A stretch of 64,000 bases of DNA, taken from NCBI RefSeq assembly GCF_900116435.1, contig NZ_FPAZ01000011.1:62001-126000 (forward strand). Direction: 5' to 3'. Position 1 is the stretch's first letter; every line of letters starts with the position of its first letter. The notes beneath the pieces are model-generated. The model worked only from the letters and a program-made list of their open reading frames with translations. It had not been told where the DNA came from and did no database searches. Source of the DNA: Pseudoalteromonas lipolytica (GTDB lineage Bacteria > Pseudomonadota > Gammaproteobacteria > Enterobacterales > Alteromonadaceae). Position numbers and translations under genes: made by a program. Positions 1 to 9,070 of the stretch are shown piece after piece.

Positions 1-48
1 ACAGAGAGTTTATACAATCAAGAACAGTTTGATGTGGTAATGATGTAA
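1..48 (+). CDS. rng: Ribonuclease G, C-terminal end (partial)
   Basis: Only the last 15 codons are inside the window, reading TESLYNQEQFDVVMM and then TAA. This resembles the C-terminal tail I remember for RNase G, the endonuclease that matures the 5' end of 16S rRNA. The order rng-yhdP-tldD is standard in gammaproteobacteria, which supports the call. The stop codon shares its last A with the yhdP start (TAATG), so translation of the two is probably coupled. Confidence 0.7.
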   Translation, partial: TESLYNQEQFDVVMM

Positions 49-3000
49 TGAAGGCAAAAACGGTCTGCTTTTTTTGTTTACGTAAGTTATGGCAAGTTTT
101 TGCTATTACTATCGTACTGCTGGCCGTTATTGTCTCTGTTTTAAAGTATACCCTGCCATATGCCAATGACTATAAAGGCGACATTGAAGCGTTTTTGTAT
201 GAACAGTTCGATGTAAATCTTTCAATAGGTGCTATCTCAGCCAGTTGGCAAGGTAAAGGCCCTTCATTAGTCCTTGAAGATATTTCCTTTGAGGACAATC
301 AGACTTCACCGATTGCACTCACCATAGATAAAGCCAGCCTAGAGGTAAATCTGTGGGAGTCGATTAAAACTCGTCAACTTAAATCAAGTTACTTTGTGAT
401 CAATGGTTTTCATGCCGATGTTGATTTGCCAACCATGCTTAAGTTTGGCAACAACAAGCAAACAGACAGTTTTGAGCAAAAAGAGTTAATAGAAAGCTTG
501 TTTTTGGGTGAAACGGGCCACTTTGCGATTCAAGACAGTAGCATTAATTTTATGCTTAATGATGGCAAAGAGCGTACGTTAATTCTTGAAAACATTGTGT
601 GGCAAAATACCCCAGAACAGCATCAAGGTTCAGGAAGCCTAGCCTTACCGGGGATTTCTGTCGGCAACTTTGATGCCCGCATGGCACTTAATGGTTCAAC
701 GCTTGAGACCATGGCTGGCGATATTTATGTGCAAGCTGCGAATGTCGATGTCTCAAAATGGCTGGCACAATACATCAATACAGACAAACAACAATTGCAC
801 TCCGATATGAACTTGCAAACCTGGTTTAGCCTTGAAAAAGGACTGATCAGTGACGTAAAAGTGCAATGGTTACCCAGCTACATAAATTGGCAACAAAACC
901 AAGAAGCGCATCAAATTAGTTTAAATGAAGGGGGCTTTCACTTATTCCCTTGGCAGAATGGTTGGCGTTTAAAAAGTACCGGACTTGCTTTTGAAAGTGA
1001 TTTAAAACAATGGCCAACATTGCAGTTTGAAGCCCAGCTTGGAGATACAAATAAGATTTGGCTCAAGCAGTTTGACTTTGCATTGTTATCAAAATTATCT
1101 CAATTGAGTAACTTTGAAGTATTAGCGCCATTTTTAGAACGACAGCCTAATGGCCAATTAAGCGAAGCGTATGTTGAATTTGGTGCGCAAGATAACTGGC
1201 AGTTGTGGTTTAAGGGTGAACAGCTCAACTGGTTATCCTTACAAGGGATCCCTGGTGGGCAAGCCATTCGGGTTGAGGGAAATATTAACCAAGCTGCGGG
1301 GCGTATAACGTTATTTGGCGAAAATAACCGTTTGTTAACCAATGGCAGTTTTAGCCAAGACATTCCTTATAATCAGTTAAATGTTGAACTTGATTTACGT
1401 CATTACGACGATGGGTGGCGTATTAGCAGTGACAACATTTGGCTTGATAATGACGAAGTAACCGTTGCAGCAGAAATGATGCTTAGCCTAACTGCAGAGC
1501 CGCGCCTTGATTTATATGCCGAAGCGTACGCACCTGATGCCAACGTGGCGGGGCATTATTTTCCATTACCGGTAATGAGCGAAAACTTAGTTAACTACCT
1601 AAACGGCGCCATTAAAGGCGGCGAAGTTAATAAAGCACAGGTGTTGTTTTCGGGGCCGTTTAGCGGTTTTCCGTTTAAAGAGCAACAAGGGCAGTTCGAA
1701 GTATTGGCAAATGTGAACAATGCCAAATACCAGTTCACACCCAGTTGGCCCAGCGTTGAAAATGCCAATGTGATTTTGCATTTTGAAAATGAACGCATGG
1801 ATATTTACAGCAAGTCAGGCACACTTGTTAACTTATCACTTGGCGACAGTGTACATGTAAGTATTGCTGATTTAATGCATGCCGATACACTAAATGTAGC
1901 GATAAATAAACGTGCCCACGGCAATAAATTACAGTCATTTTTTGCAGCCACACCGCTCGCTAAACCGTTAGCAAGTGTTTTTGAAGTAGTACAAGCGCAA
2001 GGTGAAGCCACAGCAAATATTAATTTGCTTGTCGATTTACATTCAGGCCATGTTGATACCCTCGGCGAAGTTGAGCTTGCTAATTTACCTGTTTATCTTG
2101 CTCAGCCTGGCATCACACTTAATCATATGACGGGCATTGTTAAATTTAATAACGACAAAATTGATTTAAAAAATGCCAAAGCTGATTGGTTAGGTATGCC
2201 GTTAACAGCCAGCTTTAATAGCGAAAATGTGGCTGATAACTACCGCGCAGAAATCGCGATTAAATTGGCCTTAGATGCAGAACCATTAATTGAGCAAGGG
2301 CAGGGTCTGCTCGAAGGTTATTTAACGGGGCAAAGTGACGTTGCTATTAATGTCTCCCTTAACTTTTTACCCAACGACTTCAACTATCGCGCTGATATCA
2401 GCGGTAACTTAGTGGGTATAACCAGTCAATTACCCGCACCTTACACAAAAAGTGCAGACAATGCTTGGCCTATCAAAGCGGTAGTGCAGGGCGATCATAT
2501 TTCTAATTTGATCACTGCAAATATCAATGAACAGCTATTTTTCAATGCTATTTTAGATAATGGCAAAAAGCAGTTTAATAACGCACACCTTATTTTAGGT
2601 TCAAAAGATTTAGGCCTTAACCGAGATGGTTTTGCGGTATCGATTGACCTACCAGAAACTAAGCTTGTGCCATGGTTTGGGTTGATTGAGCAAATTATCG
2701 ATTTGACCAAGGCTAAATCAGACGGTCCTGGCGTAATGCCTGCATTTAACAATGTAACGGGTCAATTTAATAAGTTAGCGGTTCAAAATATCGATTTTAA
2801 TGATGTTGAGTTTAGGCTAGCACCAAAGCAAGCCGATTTAGAGCTTAAACTAAATGCCAAAGAGCTCAGAGCTGATGCACTCATTCCGACAGGCGATACA
2901 CGTAGGCCTATTCAAATATTTACTGATTATTTACGGGTTAACTTTAATAACACCGCGACGGAGCCTGCACACGAAGTTGAACAACCTGAAGACTTAAGCT

Positions 3001-3908
3001 GGTTAACACGTATTCCAGCCATCGAATTTAACTGTGAAGATTGCAAACTAGCCGAGTACCAACTTGATAAAGTAAAAGCCACGTTTGGTGGTGATAATAA
3101 TAGCTTGATATTTACTGAGCTCGTGATAGATAAAGGCGACCATATACTGAGAGCAAAAGGGCAATTTGCTGATGGCTCAACGCGTTTTAACGGTCACCTA
3201 CAAAGTGATGATATTGGCGACTTATTTGATGAGTTTGATATTACTACTACAGTAAAAGACTCCGATGCCGACATAAAATTTGCCCTCGCTTGGCAAGGTG
3301 CGCCGTATAATTTTGATGTGCCCACGCTAGCAGGCGAGTTAGATTGGCGTTTAGGTGAAGGGCATTTAGCGGAAGTGAGTGACGGTGGTGCTAGGGTGTT
3401 TTCATTGCTTAGTCTCGACTCACTGGTACGTAAGCTCAAACTTGATTTTAGAGATGTATTTTCAAAAGGCTTCTTTTATAACAAGATGCAAGGCACGATG
3501 CAGTTAGAGAAAGGGATTGCTTACACTCAAGATACCAAGCTTGATGGTGTGCCTGCCGACTTAACGATTAAAGGCCACACTAACTTAAATACCTTTGAAA
3601 TAGACTACGATCTAGCTGTTGCTCCGCAGGTTACCTCAAGTATCCCAGTGATCGTGGCATGGATGGTCAACCCGGTAAGTGGCCTTGCGGCGCTTGCAAT
3701 CGATAAAGTAATTCACTCTGCGAGAGTGATCTCAGAAATCAACTTTAAGGTGACAGGCAGTATGAATGATCCGGTTGTTGAAGAAGTTGATCGTAAGAGC
3801 CGTGAAGTAACCTTACCGCAAGCGGCACAAAGCCAGCCGCAGTCATCAACAAGGCTTAAATTAAAAGATGCAGCCACCTCAGCGAGCTTCGACAACAATG
3901 ACAGTTAA
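48..3908 (+). CDS. yhdP: YhdP family AsmA-like envelope protein
   Basis: This 1286-residue protein has a single N-terminal membrane anchor at about residues 14-33, followed by a very long periplasmic stretch of beta-rich repeats. It has the size and character of YhdP, an AsmA-like protein. In enterobacteria YhdP works with TamB and YdbH in moving phospholipids to the outer membrane. The C-terminus (about residues 1190-1240) has the hydrophobic segment SIPVIVAWMVNPVSGLAAL typical of the family, followed by a polar Gln/Ser-rich tail. The gene sits between rng and an amidase/tldD pair and overlaps both neighbours, so it is probably part of one operon. Family assignment is firm. The transport role is carried over from E. 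coli. Confidence 0.92.
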   Translation: MKAKTVCFFCLRKLWQVFAITIVLLAVIVSVLKYTLPYANDYKGDIEAFLYEQFDVNLSIGAISASWQGKGPSLVLEDISFEDNQTSPIALTIDKASLEVNLWESIKTRQLKSSYFVINGFHADVDLPTMLKFGNNKQTDSFEQKELIESLFLGETGHFAIQDSSINFMLNDGKERTLILENIVWQNTPEQHQGSGSLALPGISVGNFDARMALNGSTLETMAGDIYVQAANVDVSKWLAQYINTDKQQLHSDMNLQTWFSLEKGLISDVKVQWLPSYINWQQNQEAHQISLNEGGFHLFPWQNGWRLKSTGLAFESDLKQWPTLQFEAQLGDTNKIWLKQFDFALLSKLSQLSNFEVLAPFLERQPNGQLSEAYVEFGAQDNWQLWFKGEQLNWLSLQGIPGGQAIRVEGNINQAAGRITLFGENNRLLTNGSFSQDIPYNQLNVELDLRHYDDGWRISSDNIWLDNDEVTVAAEMMLSLTAEPRLDLYAEAYAPDANVAGHYFPLPVMSENLVNYLNGAIKGGEVNKAQVLFSGPFSGFPFKEQQGQFEVLANVNNAKYQFTPSWPSVENANVILHFENERMDIYSKSGTLVNLSLGDSVHVSIADLMHADTLNVAINKRAHGNKLQSFFAATPLAKPLASVFEVVQAQGEATANINLLVDLHSGHVDTLGEVELANLPVYLAQPGITLNHMTGIVKFNNDKIDLKNAKADWLGMPLTASFNSENVADNYRAEIAIKLALDAEPLIEQGQGLLEGYLTGQSDVAINVSLNFLPNDFNYRADISGNLVGITSQLPAPYTKSADNAWPIKAVVQGDHISNLITANINEQLFFNAILDNGKKQFNNAHLILGSKDLGLNRDGFAVSIDLPETKLVPWFGLIEQIIDLTKAKSDGPGVMPAFNNVTGQFNKLAVQNIDFNDVEFRLAPKQADLELKLNAKELRADALIPTGDTRRPIQIFTDYLRVNFNNTATEPAHEVEQPEDLSWLTRIPAIEFNCEDCKLAEYQLDKVKATFGGDNNSLIFTELVIDKGDHILRAKGQFADGSTRFNGHLQSDDIGDLFDEFDITTTVKDSDADIKFALAWQGAPYNFDVPTLAGELDWRLGEGHLAEVSDGGARVFSLLSLDSLVRKLKLDFRDVFSKGFFYNKMQGTMQLEKGIAYTQDTKLDGVPADLTIKGHTNLNTFEIDYDLAVAPQVTSSIPVIVAWMVNPVSGLAALAIDKVIHSARVISEINFKVTGSMNDPVVEEVDRKSREVTLPQAAQSQPQSSTRLKLKDAATSASFDNNDS

Positions 3909-4728
3909 TACTCAGCCGCAGGTTGTAGCAGTGCAAATGTGCTCGGGAATGAATGCGGAGCAAAATATGGCTTTTTTAGCAGACACGCTTGCACAATTGC
4001 CCACGACACGTCCGCTGCTTGTATGCTTACCCGAGAGCTTTTTAATTTTTAGCAAGCACACTCAAGCAAGTTATCAGCTCGGATTACACATTGAACAGTA
4101 CACAGCCGCACTGGCTGCGCTATGTAAACAACATAATATTTGGTTGGCTGCTGGGACAGTGCCGGTATCACAACCTAACGGTAAATATTTAGCCGCCTCG
4201 TTTTTATTTAATAACCAAGGTGAGGTGGTAGCGCAGTACAATAAGATCCACTTATTTGATGTCGATGTTGCCGATGGCACGCGTAATTATCGGGAGTCTG
4301 ATGCCACCGAAGCGGGCAAAGATATTGTAGTGGTTGATTCACCCTTTGGTAAAATCGGCTTAGCAGTATGTTATGATCTACGCTTTAGTGGTTTATTCAC
4401 TGCGATGCAGCGCCAAGGGGCTGAGCTCATCTTAGTACCCAGTGCCTTTACCACTGTAACAGGAGCCGCTCATTGGCATACCTTGTTGGCTGCCAGAGCG
4501 ATTGAAACGCAATGTTATGTGGTAGCCGCTGCACAGTGGGGTGAGCACGAAAATGGCCGACAAACATATGGCCACAGCATTATTATTTCGCCATGGGGAA
4601 ACACGCTCAGTGAGCTTGCCTCAGGCACTGGTTTTATCAGCCATGAGCTTGATTTAAACCGACTGAATACAATTCGCCAAGACATGCCTGTGCAGTCTCA
4701 GCAACGATTTAGAGAGCATTTATTATGA
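3898..4728 (+). CDS. Carbon-nitrogen hydrolase (nitrilase superfamily, Nit/YbeM-like)
   Basis: The protein is about 276 residues long and has the nitrilase Glu-Lys-Cys set: Glu in LPESF, Lys in YNKIHLFD and Cys in [11 protein letters not shown]. The form NKIHLFD...VCYDLRF is typical of the Nit1/Nit2 branch, whose members hydrolyse deaminated glutathione or omega-amides. I chose the ATG at 3898 rather than an in-frame ATG 30 bases upstream, because the 3898 start gives the usual short N-terminus ([17 protein letters not shown]) and only an 11-base overlap with yhdP. The 3' end overlaps tldD by ATGA. A nitrilase gene between yhdP and tldD is common in marine gammaproteobacteria. The substrate is inferred. 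Confidence 0.9.
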   Translation: MTVNTQPQVVAVQMCSGMNAEQNMAFLADTLAQLPTTRPLLVCLPESFLIFSKHTQASYQLGLHIEQYTAALAALCKQHNIWLAAGTVPVSQPNGKYLAASFLFNNQGEVVAQYNKIHLFDVDVADGTRNYRESDATEAGKDIVVVDSPFGKIGLAVCYDLRFSGLFTAMQRQGAELILVPSAFTTVTGAAHWHTLLAARAIETQCYVVAAAQWGEHENGRQTYGHSIIISPWGNTLSELASGTGFISHELDLNRLNTIRQDMPVQSQQRFREHLL

Positions 4729-6164
4729 ACACGGTTGAACAGCATTTATTACATGACAGCCAGCTAAATAGAGAAGAATTAGAAAAAACGCTCGCTTTTA
4801 TTCATCAGCATCAAGTGGATTATGCCGATCTGTATTTTCAATCTAGCCACCATGAATCATGGGTGTTAGAAGATGGTCTCGTAAAAGAAGGCTCATACAA
4901 CGTTGAGCGTGGTGTGGGTGTGCGCGCTGTAAGCGGTGAAAAGACAGGGTTTTCGTACTCAGATGCAATCAATCTTGAAGCGCTGAATAAAGCCGCAACA
5001 GCAGCACGAAGCATTGCTAATGCAGGCGAAAGCAAAACGATTCAAGTATTTAGCGATGTAGCAGCAAAACAGCAGTATGCACCGCATCAGCCAATTCAAA
5101 GTATGAGCGATAACGACAAAGTGAGCCTATTGCGCGAACTTGAAAACTACATTCGCGAGTTAGCCCCCGACGCAGAGCAAGTGATTAGCTCTATGTCAGC
5201 AGTGTACGAAGAGGTACTCATTGCAGCAAGCGACGGCACCTTTGCCACCGATATTCGCCCGCTTATTCGTTTAAATTGTTCCGTATTACTTGAGAAGAAT
5301 GGTCGCCGTGAGCGCGGTGGTGCAGGCGGCGGTGCGCGTTTAGATTACGGCTACTTTAAAGAGTTAGTTGATGGTAAGCCGCGCTGGATGGAATACGCAG
5401 AAGAAGCTGTACGCCAAGCTAAAGTGAACTTAGAAGCCATTGATGCGCCAGCAGGTAGCATGGAAGTGGTACTGGGGGCAGGTTGGCCGGGTGTGTTACT
5501 GCATGAAGCCGTGGGTCATGGTCTTGAAGGTGACTTTAACCGTAAAGGTGCCTCTGCGTTTAGCGGTAAAGTAGGTCAAAAGGTGGCTTCCGAGCTGTGT
5601 ACTGTAGTGGATGATGGCACCATAGCCGACCGTCGTGGTTCACTGAATGTAGATGACGAAGGCACACCTGCTGCGTATAACGTGCTTATTGAAAACGGTA
5701 TTCTAAAAGGCTACATGCAAGATAAGCTCAATGCACGCCTAATGGGTGTAAACCCAACAGGTAATGCGCGTCGTGAGTCGTATGCTCATTTACCTATGCC
5801 GCGTATGACTAATACCTACATGCTGGGGGGCGAGCACAGCCAAGCTGATATTATTAGCTCTGTGAAAAAAGGCATCTTTGCGCCAAACTTTGGGGGTGGT
5901 CAAGTTGATATCACCTCAGGAAAGTTCGTATTTAGCGCCTCTGAAGCGTATTTAATTGAAAACGGTAAAATTACTCAGCCTATCAAAGGCGCAACACTGA
6001 TTGGTAACGGCCCAGAAGTGATGCAGCAAATTTCGATGGTAGGTAACGACCTTGCGCTTGATAAAGGCGTAGGGGTATGTGGTAAAGACGGTCAAAGCGT
6101 GCCAGTAGGGGTTGGTCAACCAAGCCTTAAAATTGACAACTTAACGGTCGGTGGTACGGCTTAG
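4725..6164 (+). CDS. tldD: Metalloprotease TldD
   Basis: This 479-residue protein is the TldD subunit of the TldD/TldE zinc protease, which degrades unfolded peptides and matures modified peptides such as microcin B17. The zinc motif [11 protein letters not shown] (His-Glu-x-x-x-His) lies near residue 263, and Cys in GVCGKDGQ near the C-terminus is also typical. Length matches the family (about 480). The start overlaps the preceding amidase gene by ATGA. The partner tldE (pmbA) is not in this window, as is usual. A 12-bp stem hairpin follows the stop codon. Confidence 0.97.
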   Translation: MNTVEQHLLHDSQLNREELEKTLAFIHQHQVDYADLYFQSSHHESWVLEDGLVKEGSYNVERGVGVRAVSGEKTGFSYSDAINLEALNKAATAARSIANAGESKTIQVFSDVAAKQQYAPHQPIQSMSDNDKVSLLRELENYIRELAPDAEQVISSMSAVYEEVLIAASDGTFATDIRPLIRLNCSVLLEKNGRRERGGAGGGARLDYGYFKELVDGKPRWMEYAEEAVRQAKVNLEAIDAPAGSMEVVLGAGWPGVLLHEAVGHGLEGDFNRKGASAFSGKVGQKVASELCTVVDDGTIADRRGSLNVDDEGTPAAYNVLIENGILKGYMQDKLNARLMGVNPTGNARRESYAHLPMPRMTNTYMLGGEHSQADIISSVKKGIFAPNFGGGQVDITSGKFVFSASEAYLIENGKITQPIKGATLIGNGPEVMQQISMVGNDLALDKGVGVCGKDGQSVPVGVGQPSLKIDNLTVGGTA

Positions 6165-6189
6165 TCGCCCTCTTTTTCCCGCTTCAGTA

Positions 6190-6215
6190 AGGCAGGTTAA
6201 ATTTTTAACCTGCCT
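6190..6215 (+). terminator. Hairpin after tldD
   Basis: A perfect 12-bp inverted repeat (AGGCAGGTTAAA / TTTAACCTGCCT) with a 2-nt centre lies 25 bases after the tldD stop. The downstream tract is only moderately T-rich (CATTTC), so it is a probable but imperfect intrinsic terminator for the yhdP-tldD operon. Confidence 0.6.
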
Positions 6216-6323
6216 CATTTCATAACACTTCACTTTGCAGTAAAAATGTATCAATATAGGTACCATCAATACCACTATATTCGTTACTGTTCGCAGTAAA
6301 TATAATAATTTTAAGGTGAAAAT

Positions 6324-6572
6324 ATGAAAGTAACGCCAATTTTATTAATACTACTCATGCTTACCGGCTGTGCATCACAGGAAGTAAGAGAGGGGTCTGC
6401 AAATGAAGTGTATGCCGAGCACGAGTGTTTAGGCGGTGAACTAGAAACCGATTACAGCTATACCATTTTTAGTACAGACGAAGATGACAGCAGCAAAGGT
6501 TCAGTGACGTCGACTTGTCATCCGGTTAAAACAGAAACTGAGTTTGAGCGTGACTTACGCAATGGCGGGTAG
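6324..6572 (+). CDS. Small predicted lipoprotein of unknown function
   Basis: This is an 82-residue protein with a hydrophobic signal sequence and a lipobox LTGC, so Cys16 is the probable lipidated residue. The mature part is acidic, has two more cysteines (HECLGG and STCHP) that could form a disulfide, and carries no domain that I recognise. The start ATG at 6324 is preceded by AAGG at good spacing. It appears monocistronic, with a hairpin before it (after tldD) and one after it. Asp follows soon after the lipidated Cys region only at a distance, so inner versus outer membrane sorting cannot be read with certainty. Confidence 0.75.
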   Translation: MKVTPILLILLMLTGCASQEVREGSANEVYAEHECLGGELETDYSYTIFSTDEDDSSKGSVTSTCHPVKTETEFERDLRNGG

Positions 6573-6583
6573 CACGCCCATTA

Positions 6584-6612
6584 CAGTGGCTTAACGTCTT
6601 ATTAAGCCACTG
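6584..6612 (+). terminator. Hairpin after the small lipoprotein gene
   Basis: CAGTGGCTTAA and TTAAGCCACTG form a perfect 11-bp stem with a 7-nt loop, 11 bases after the lipoprotein stop. It may also serve the convergent glutaredoxin-like gene, although neither side has a long T run. Confidence 0.6.
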
Positions 6613-6644
6613 AAAATTATCACCTAAAGCTTTAGCATAAATGG

Positions 6645-7379
6645 CTAAAGTGTACTCAGCATCCAGATACCTGCCGCTATCATAAATAAGTTTTCGCTGA
6701 GAGAAATAAAGCCCAGCGGCACATTGCTGTCGCCACCCACACAGGCACATTTTAGCTCTCGCTTATCGATATAAACGGCCTTAAACACCGATACCGCACC
6801 TATGCCACCAATAAACAACGAAAATGGCGCGACAGCTAAAGCTGGCAGCTTAGCCACCATACCTATGGCAACGTAGGCTTCAATAAACGGGTAAACATAG
6901 GCATAAGGCACAACACGCATTGCCAGTAAATCATAAGTAATGAATGAGTTTGAAAAGCTGTACAGATCTTGTAGTTTTTGAATAGCGAGCACCGCCATTG
7001 TCAGTGCAACAAACAGCATTAAGTTTTGCATCGACAGTAAAGCTGTGCCGCTGGCGTAGCTAAACCCGCAGCTTAAGAGCAGGGTAACCGCAAAAATCGC
7101 TAAAACAGGGGTATAAGTTGTGCCTTGTTGACCCGCTTCGGGCAGATTGAAAAAGTCGCGCAAATCATCATACCCCCCAATACGCTTATTATCGATAAAG
7201 GTTTGTGGCGTGGTTTTTACTTGATGCTGCTCTTTAAATGCATCTGTTTCTTCGCGGTTAGTGAGGTGGCGGTCATCAACCTCGTAACCATTGCGCTCTA
7301 ACAAATCTTTAGATTTTAAACCAAATGGGCATATATGCTCATCGGTTACCATGCGATATAAAATTGCAGACTTAGACAC
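6645..7379 (-). CDS. Glutaredoxin-like domain fused to a MauE/DoxX-like membrane domain
   Basis: The protein has about 244 residues. The N-terminal 80 residues resemble glutaredoxin, with the active-site turn HICPFGLKSKDLLERNG, the cis-Pro region TTPQTFIDNKRIGGYDDL and the expected spacing. Only one active-site cysteine is present (CPFG instead of CPYC), as in monothiol enzymes. The rest has about four membrane segments and a late cysteine pair motif (KCAC) near the end, resembling MauE/DoxX redox membrane proteins. I chose the GTG at 7379 because AAGGAGG lies just upstream. A longer upstream reading would ignore it, and an ATG nine codons later lacks a binding site. It probably shuttles electrons or supports disulfide chemistry at the membrane (inference). 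Confidence 0.75.
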   Translation of the reverse strand: MSKSAILYRMVTDEHICPFGLKSKDLLERNGYEVDDRHLTNREETDAFKEQHQVKTTPQTFIDNKRIGGYDDLRDFFNLPEAGQQGTTYTPVLAIFAVTLLLSCGFSYASGTALLSMQNLMLFVALTMAVLAIQKLQDLYSFSNSFITYDLLAMRVVPYAYVYPFIEAYVAIGMVAKLPALAVAPFSLFIGGIGAVSVFKAVYIDKRELKCACVGGDSNVPLGFISLSENLFMIAAGIWMLSTL

Positions 7380-7504
7380 AGTGCCTCCTTGTAAAAATGC
7401 CAAGCTTATTGCGTAATCTTTACTCGATAACACAGTAAACAATGGCAAAATGTTGGTATAACGTCGTAGCTACAAGGTTTGTGCCGACTTTCTACAAGGC
7501 ATAA

Positions 7505-7535
7505 AAAAACCTTGCGGCAGCACCGCAAGGTTTTT
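7505..7535 (-). terminator. Intrinsic terminator after gorA
   Basis: A 13-bp stem (7505-7517 with 7523-7535, core CCTTGCGG/CCGCAAGG) with A/T tracts on both sides lies 23 bases beyond the gorA stop. It is symmetrical enough to work in both directions. Confidence 0.85.
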
Positions 7536-7557
7536 AATATTTTCTCGCAACGCGAGT

Positions 7558-8919
7558 TTATCTCATCGTCACGAACTCTTCTGAGCCGGTAGGGTGAATC
7601 GCCACTACGGCATCAAAATCTGCTTTGGTTGCGCCCATCTTCATTGCGACTGCAAAGCCTTGGATCATTTCATCAACAGTAAAGCCAATGCCGTGTAAGC
7701 CAACAACTTTTTCGTTATCACCTGCACACACAAGCATCATGTTACATGCTTGGCGGTGTTGAGTAACTGCTGTGTACATAGCTGCAAAGCTTGATTTATA
7801 AACCTTTACGTTTTCAGCACCATATTGCGAAATTGCTTCTTGCTCCGTTAAACCAATCGTGCCGATTGGTGGGTGACTGAATACAACTGTAGGTACTAGC
7901 TCGTAGTCCATTTTTAAATCATCAGGCAATTCTTTATTGAATAAACGCTCTGATAAAATACGACCCGCTTTTACAGCCACTGGTGTGAGCTCTATTCCGT
8001 GTTCGATGATGTCGCCAACGGCATAAATGTTTTTAGCGGTTGTATTTTGATACTCATCAACTTTTACGTAGCCACTTTCGTTAAGCTCAACGTCGGTTGC
8101 TGTGATATTCAGTTTATCGGTTGTTGGTGTACGACCAATAGCCCAAATAACTTCATCGACATTTTGGCTGTGACCATTTTCAAAGTGAATTGTTAAACTG
8201 CCATCGCTTTCTTTAATCACTTCTTTTGGTGTGCAGTCAGTGTGAAGTGTCGGGCCTTCTTTCGCCATAATATCGACAAGCGTATCAACAATGTAAGGGT
8301 CAAAAGTACGTAATGGTTTATTTTTACGAACAAATAAATGCGTTTCAGTGCCAAGGCTGTGAAGTACACCTGCGATTTCGACAGCAATGTAACCAGCACC
8401 CACAACAGCAACACGCTTAGGTTGGGCATCTAGCTCAAAAAAGCCATTTGAATCAATACCTAGTTCAGCACCTGGGATGTTAGGAATCGTTGGACGACCT
8501 CCCACGGCAATCAGAATATGGTCAGCGGTGTATAGCTCACCGTTAACTTCAACGGTTTTGTTATCAACAAAGGTCGCGAAACCGTTGATTACCGTTACGC
8601 CATTGCTTGATAAGTATTTGTTATACCCTTGGTGGATACGGCCAATGTAAGCTTCGCGGCTTTCTACTAATTTAGCCCAACTAAAACTTTTTAATTCGAC
8701 ATCAAAGCCGTAATCGGGTGCGTATGCATTAATTGCTTCAGCAATTTGTGCGCCATGCCACATTACTTTCTTTGGAACACAACCTACATTCACACAGGTG
8801 CCACCCATGTGTTTTGCTTCAATAAGTGCGACTTTTGCGCCACGCATTGCTGCACGGTTTGCAGAGGCAATACCGCCACTGCCACCACCAATTGCAATGT
8901 AATCAAAATGCTGAGCCAT
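7558..8919 (-). CDS. gorA: Glutathione-disulfide reductase
   Basis: This 453-residue flavoprotein has the FAD-binding motif [10 protein letters not shown] at residues 11-20, the redox-active disulfide [12 protein letters not shown] (Cys42/Cys47), the NAD(P)H-binding [11 protein letters not shown], and the C-terminal catalytic HPTGSEE with His near 442. NADPH preference is supported by arginines after the second nucleotide motif (FVRKNKPLR). It reduces oxidised glutathione in the cytoplasm. Length matches E. coli Gor (450). It is monocistronic with its own terminator. Confidence 0.96.
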   Translation of the reverse strand: MAQHFDYIAIGGGSGGIASANRAAMRGAKVALIEAKHMGGTCVNVGCVPKKVMWHGAQIAEAINAYAPDYGFDVELKSFSWAKLVESREAYIGRIHQGYNKYLSSNGVTVINGFATFVDNKTVEVNGELYTADHILIAVGGRPTIPNIPGAELGIDSNGFFELDAQPKRVAVVGAGYIAVEIAGVLHSLGTETHLFVRKNKPLRTFDPYIVDTLVDIMAKEGPTLHTDCTPKEVIKESDGSLTIHFENGHSQNVDEVIWAIGRTPTTDKLNITATDVELNESGYVKVDEYQNTTAKNIYAVGDIIEHGIELTPVAVKAGRILSERLFNKELPDDLKMDYELVPTVVFSHPPIGTIGLTEQEAISQYGAENVKVYKSSFAAMYTAVTQHRQACNMMLVCAGDNEKVVGLHGIGFTVDEMIQGFAVAMKMGATKADFDAVVAIHPTGSEEFVTMR

Positions 8920-9070
8920 AGTTTGTCCTCAAAAACAGATAGTTTTTTATTAATTAATCGATTTATTAATAAGTTGATAATAGCATAATAAAGACCGAGG
9001 TTAAGCCCCTTGTATTTCATCAATTCGCCCCAACTTCAACACCATATTCGCATAAAAATTGAGAACGAAA

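Noticed and set aside
1100..1363. Opposite-strand reading frames inside yhdP and many other long genes
   Set aside because: They lie wholly within strongly coding sequence, lack ribosome binding sites and have unlikely composition (rich in Cys, Ser and Leu).
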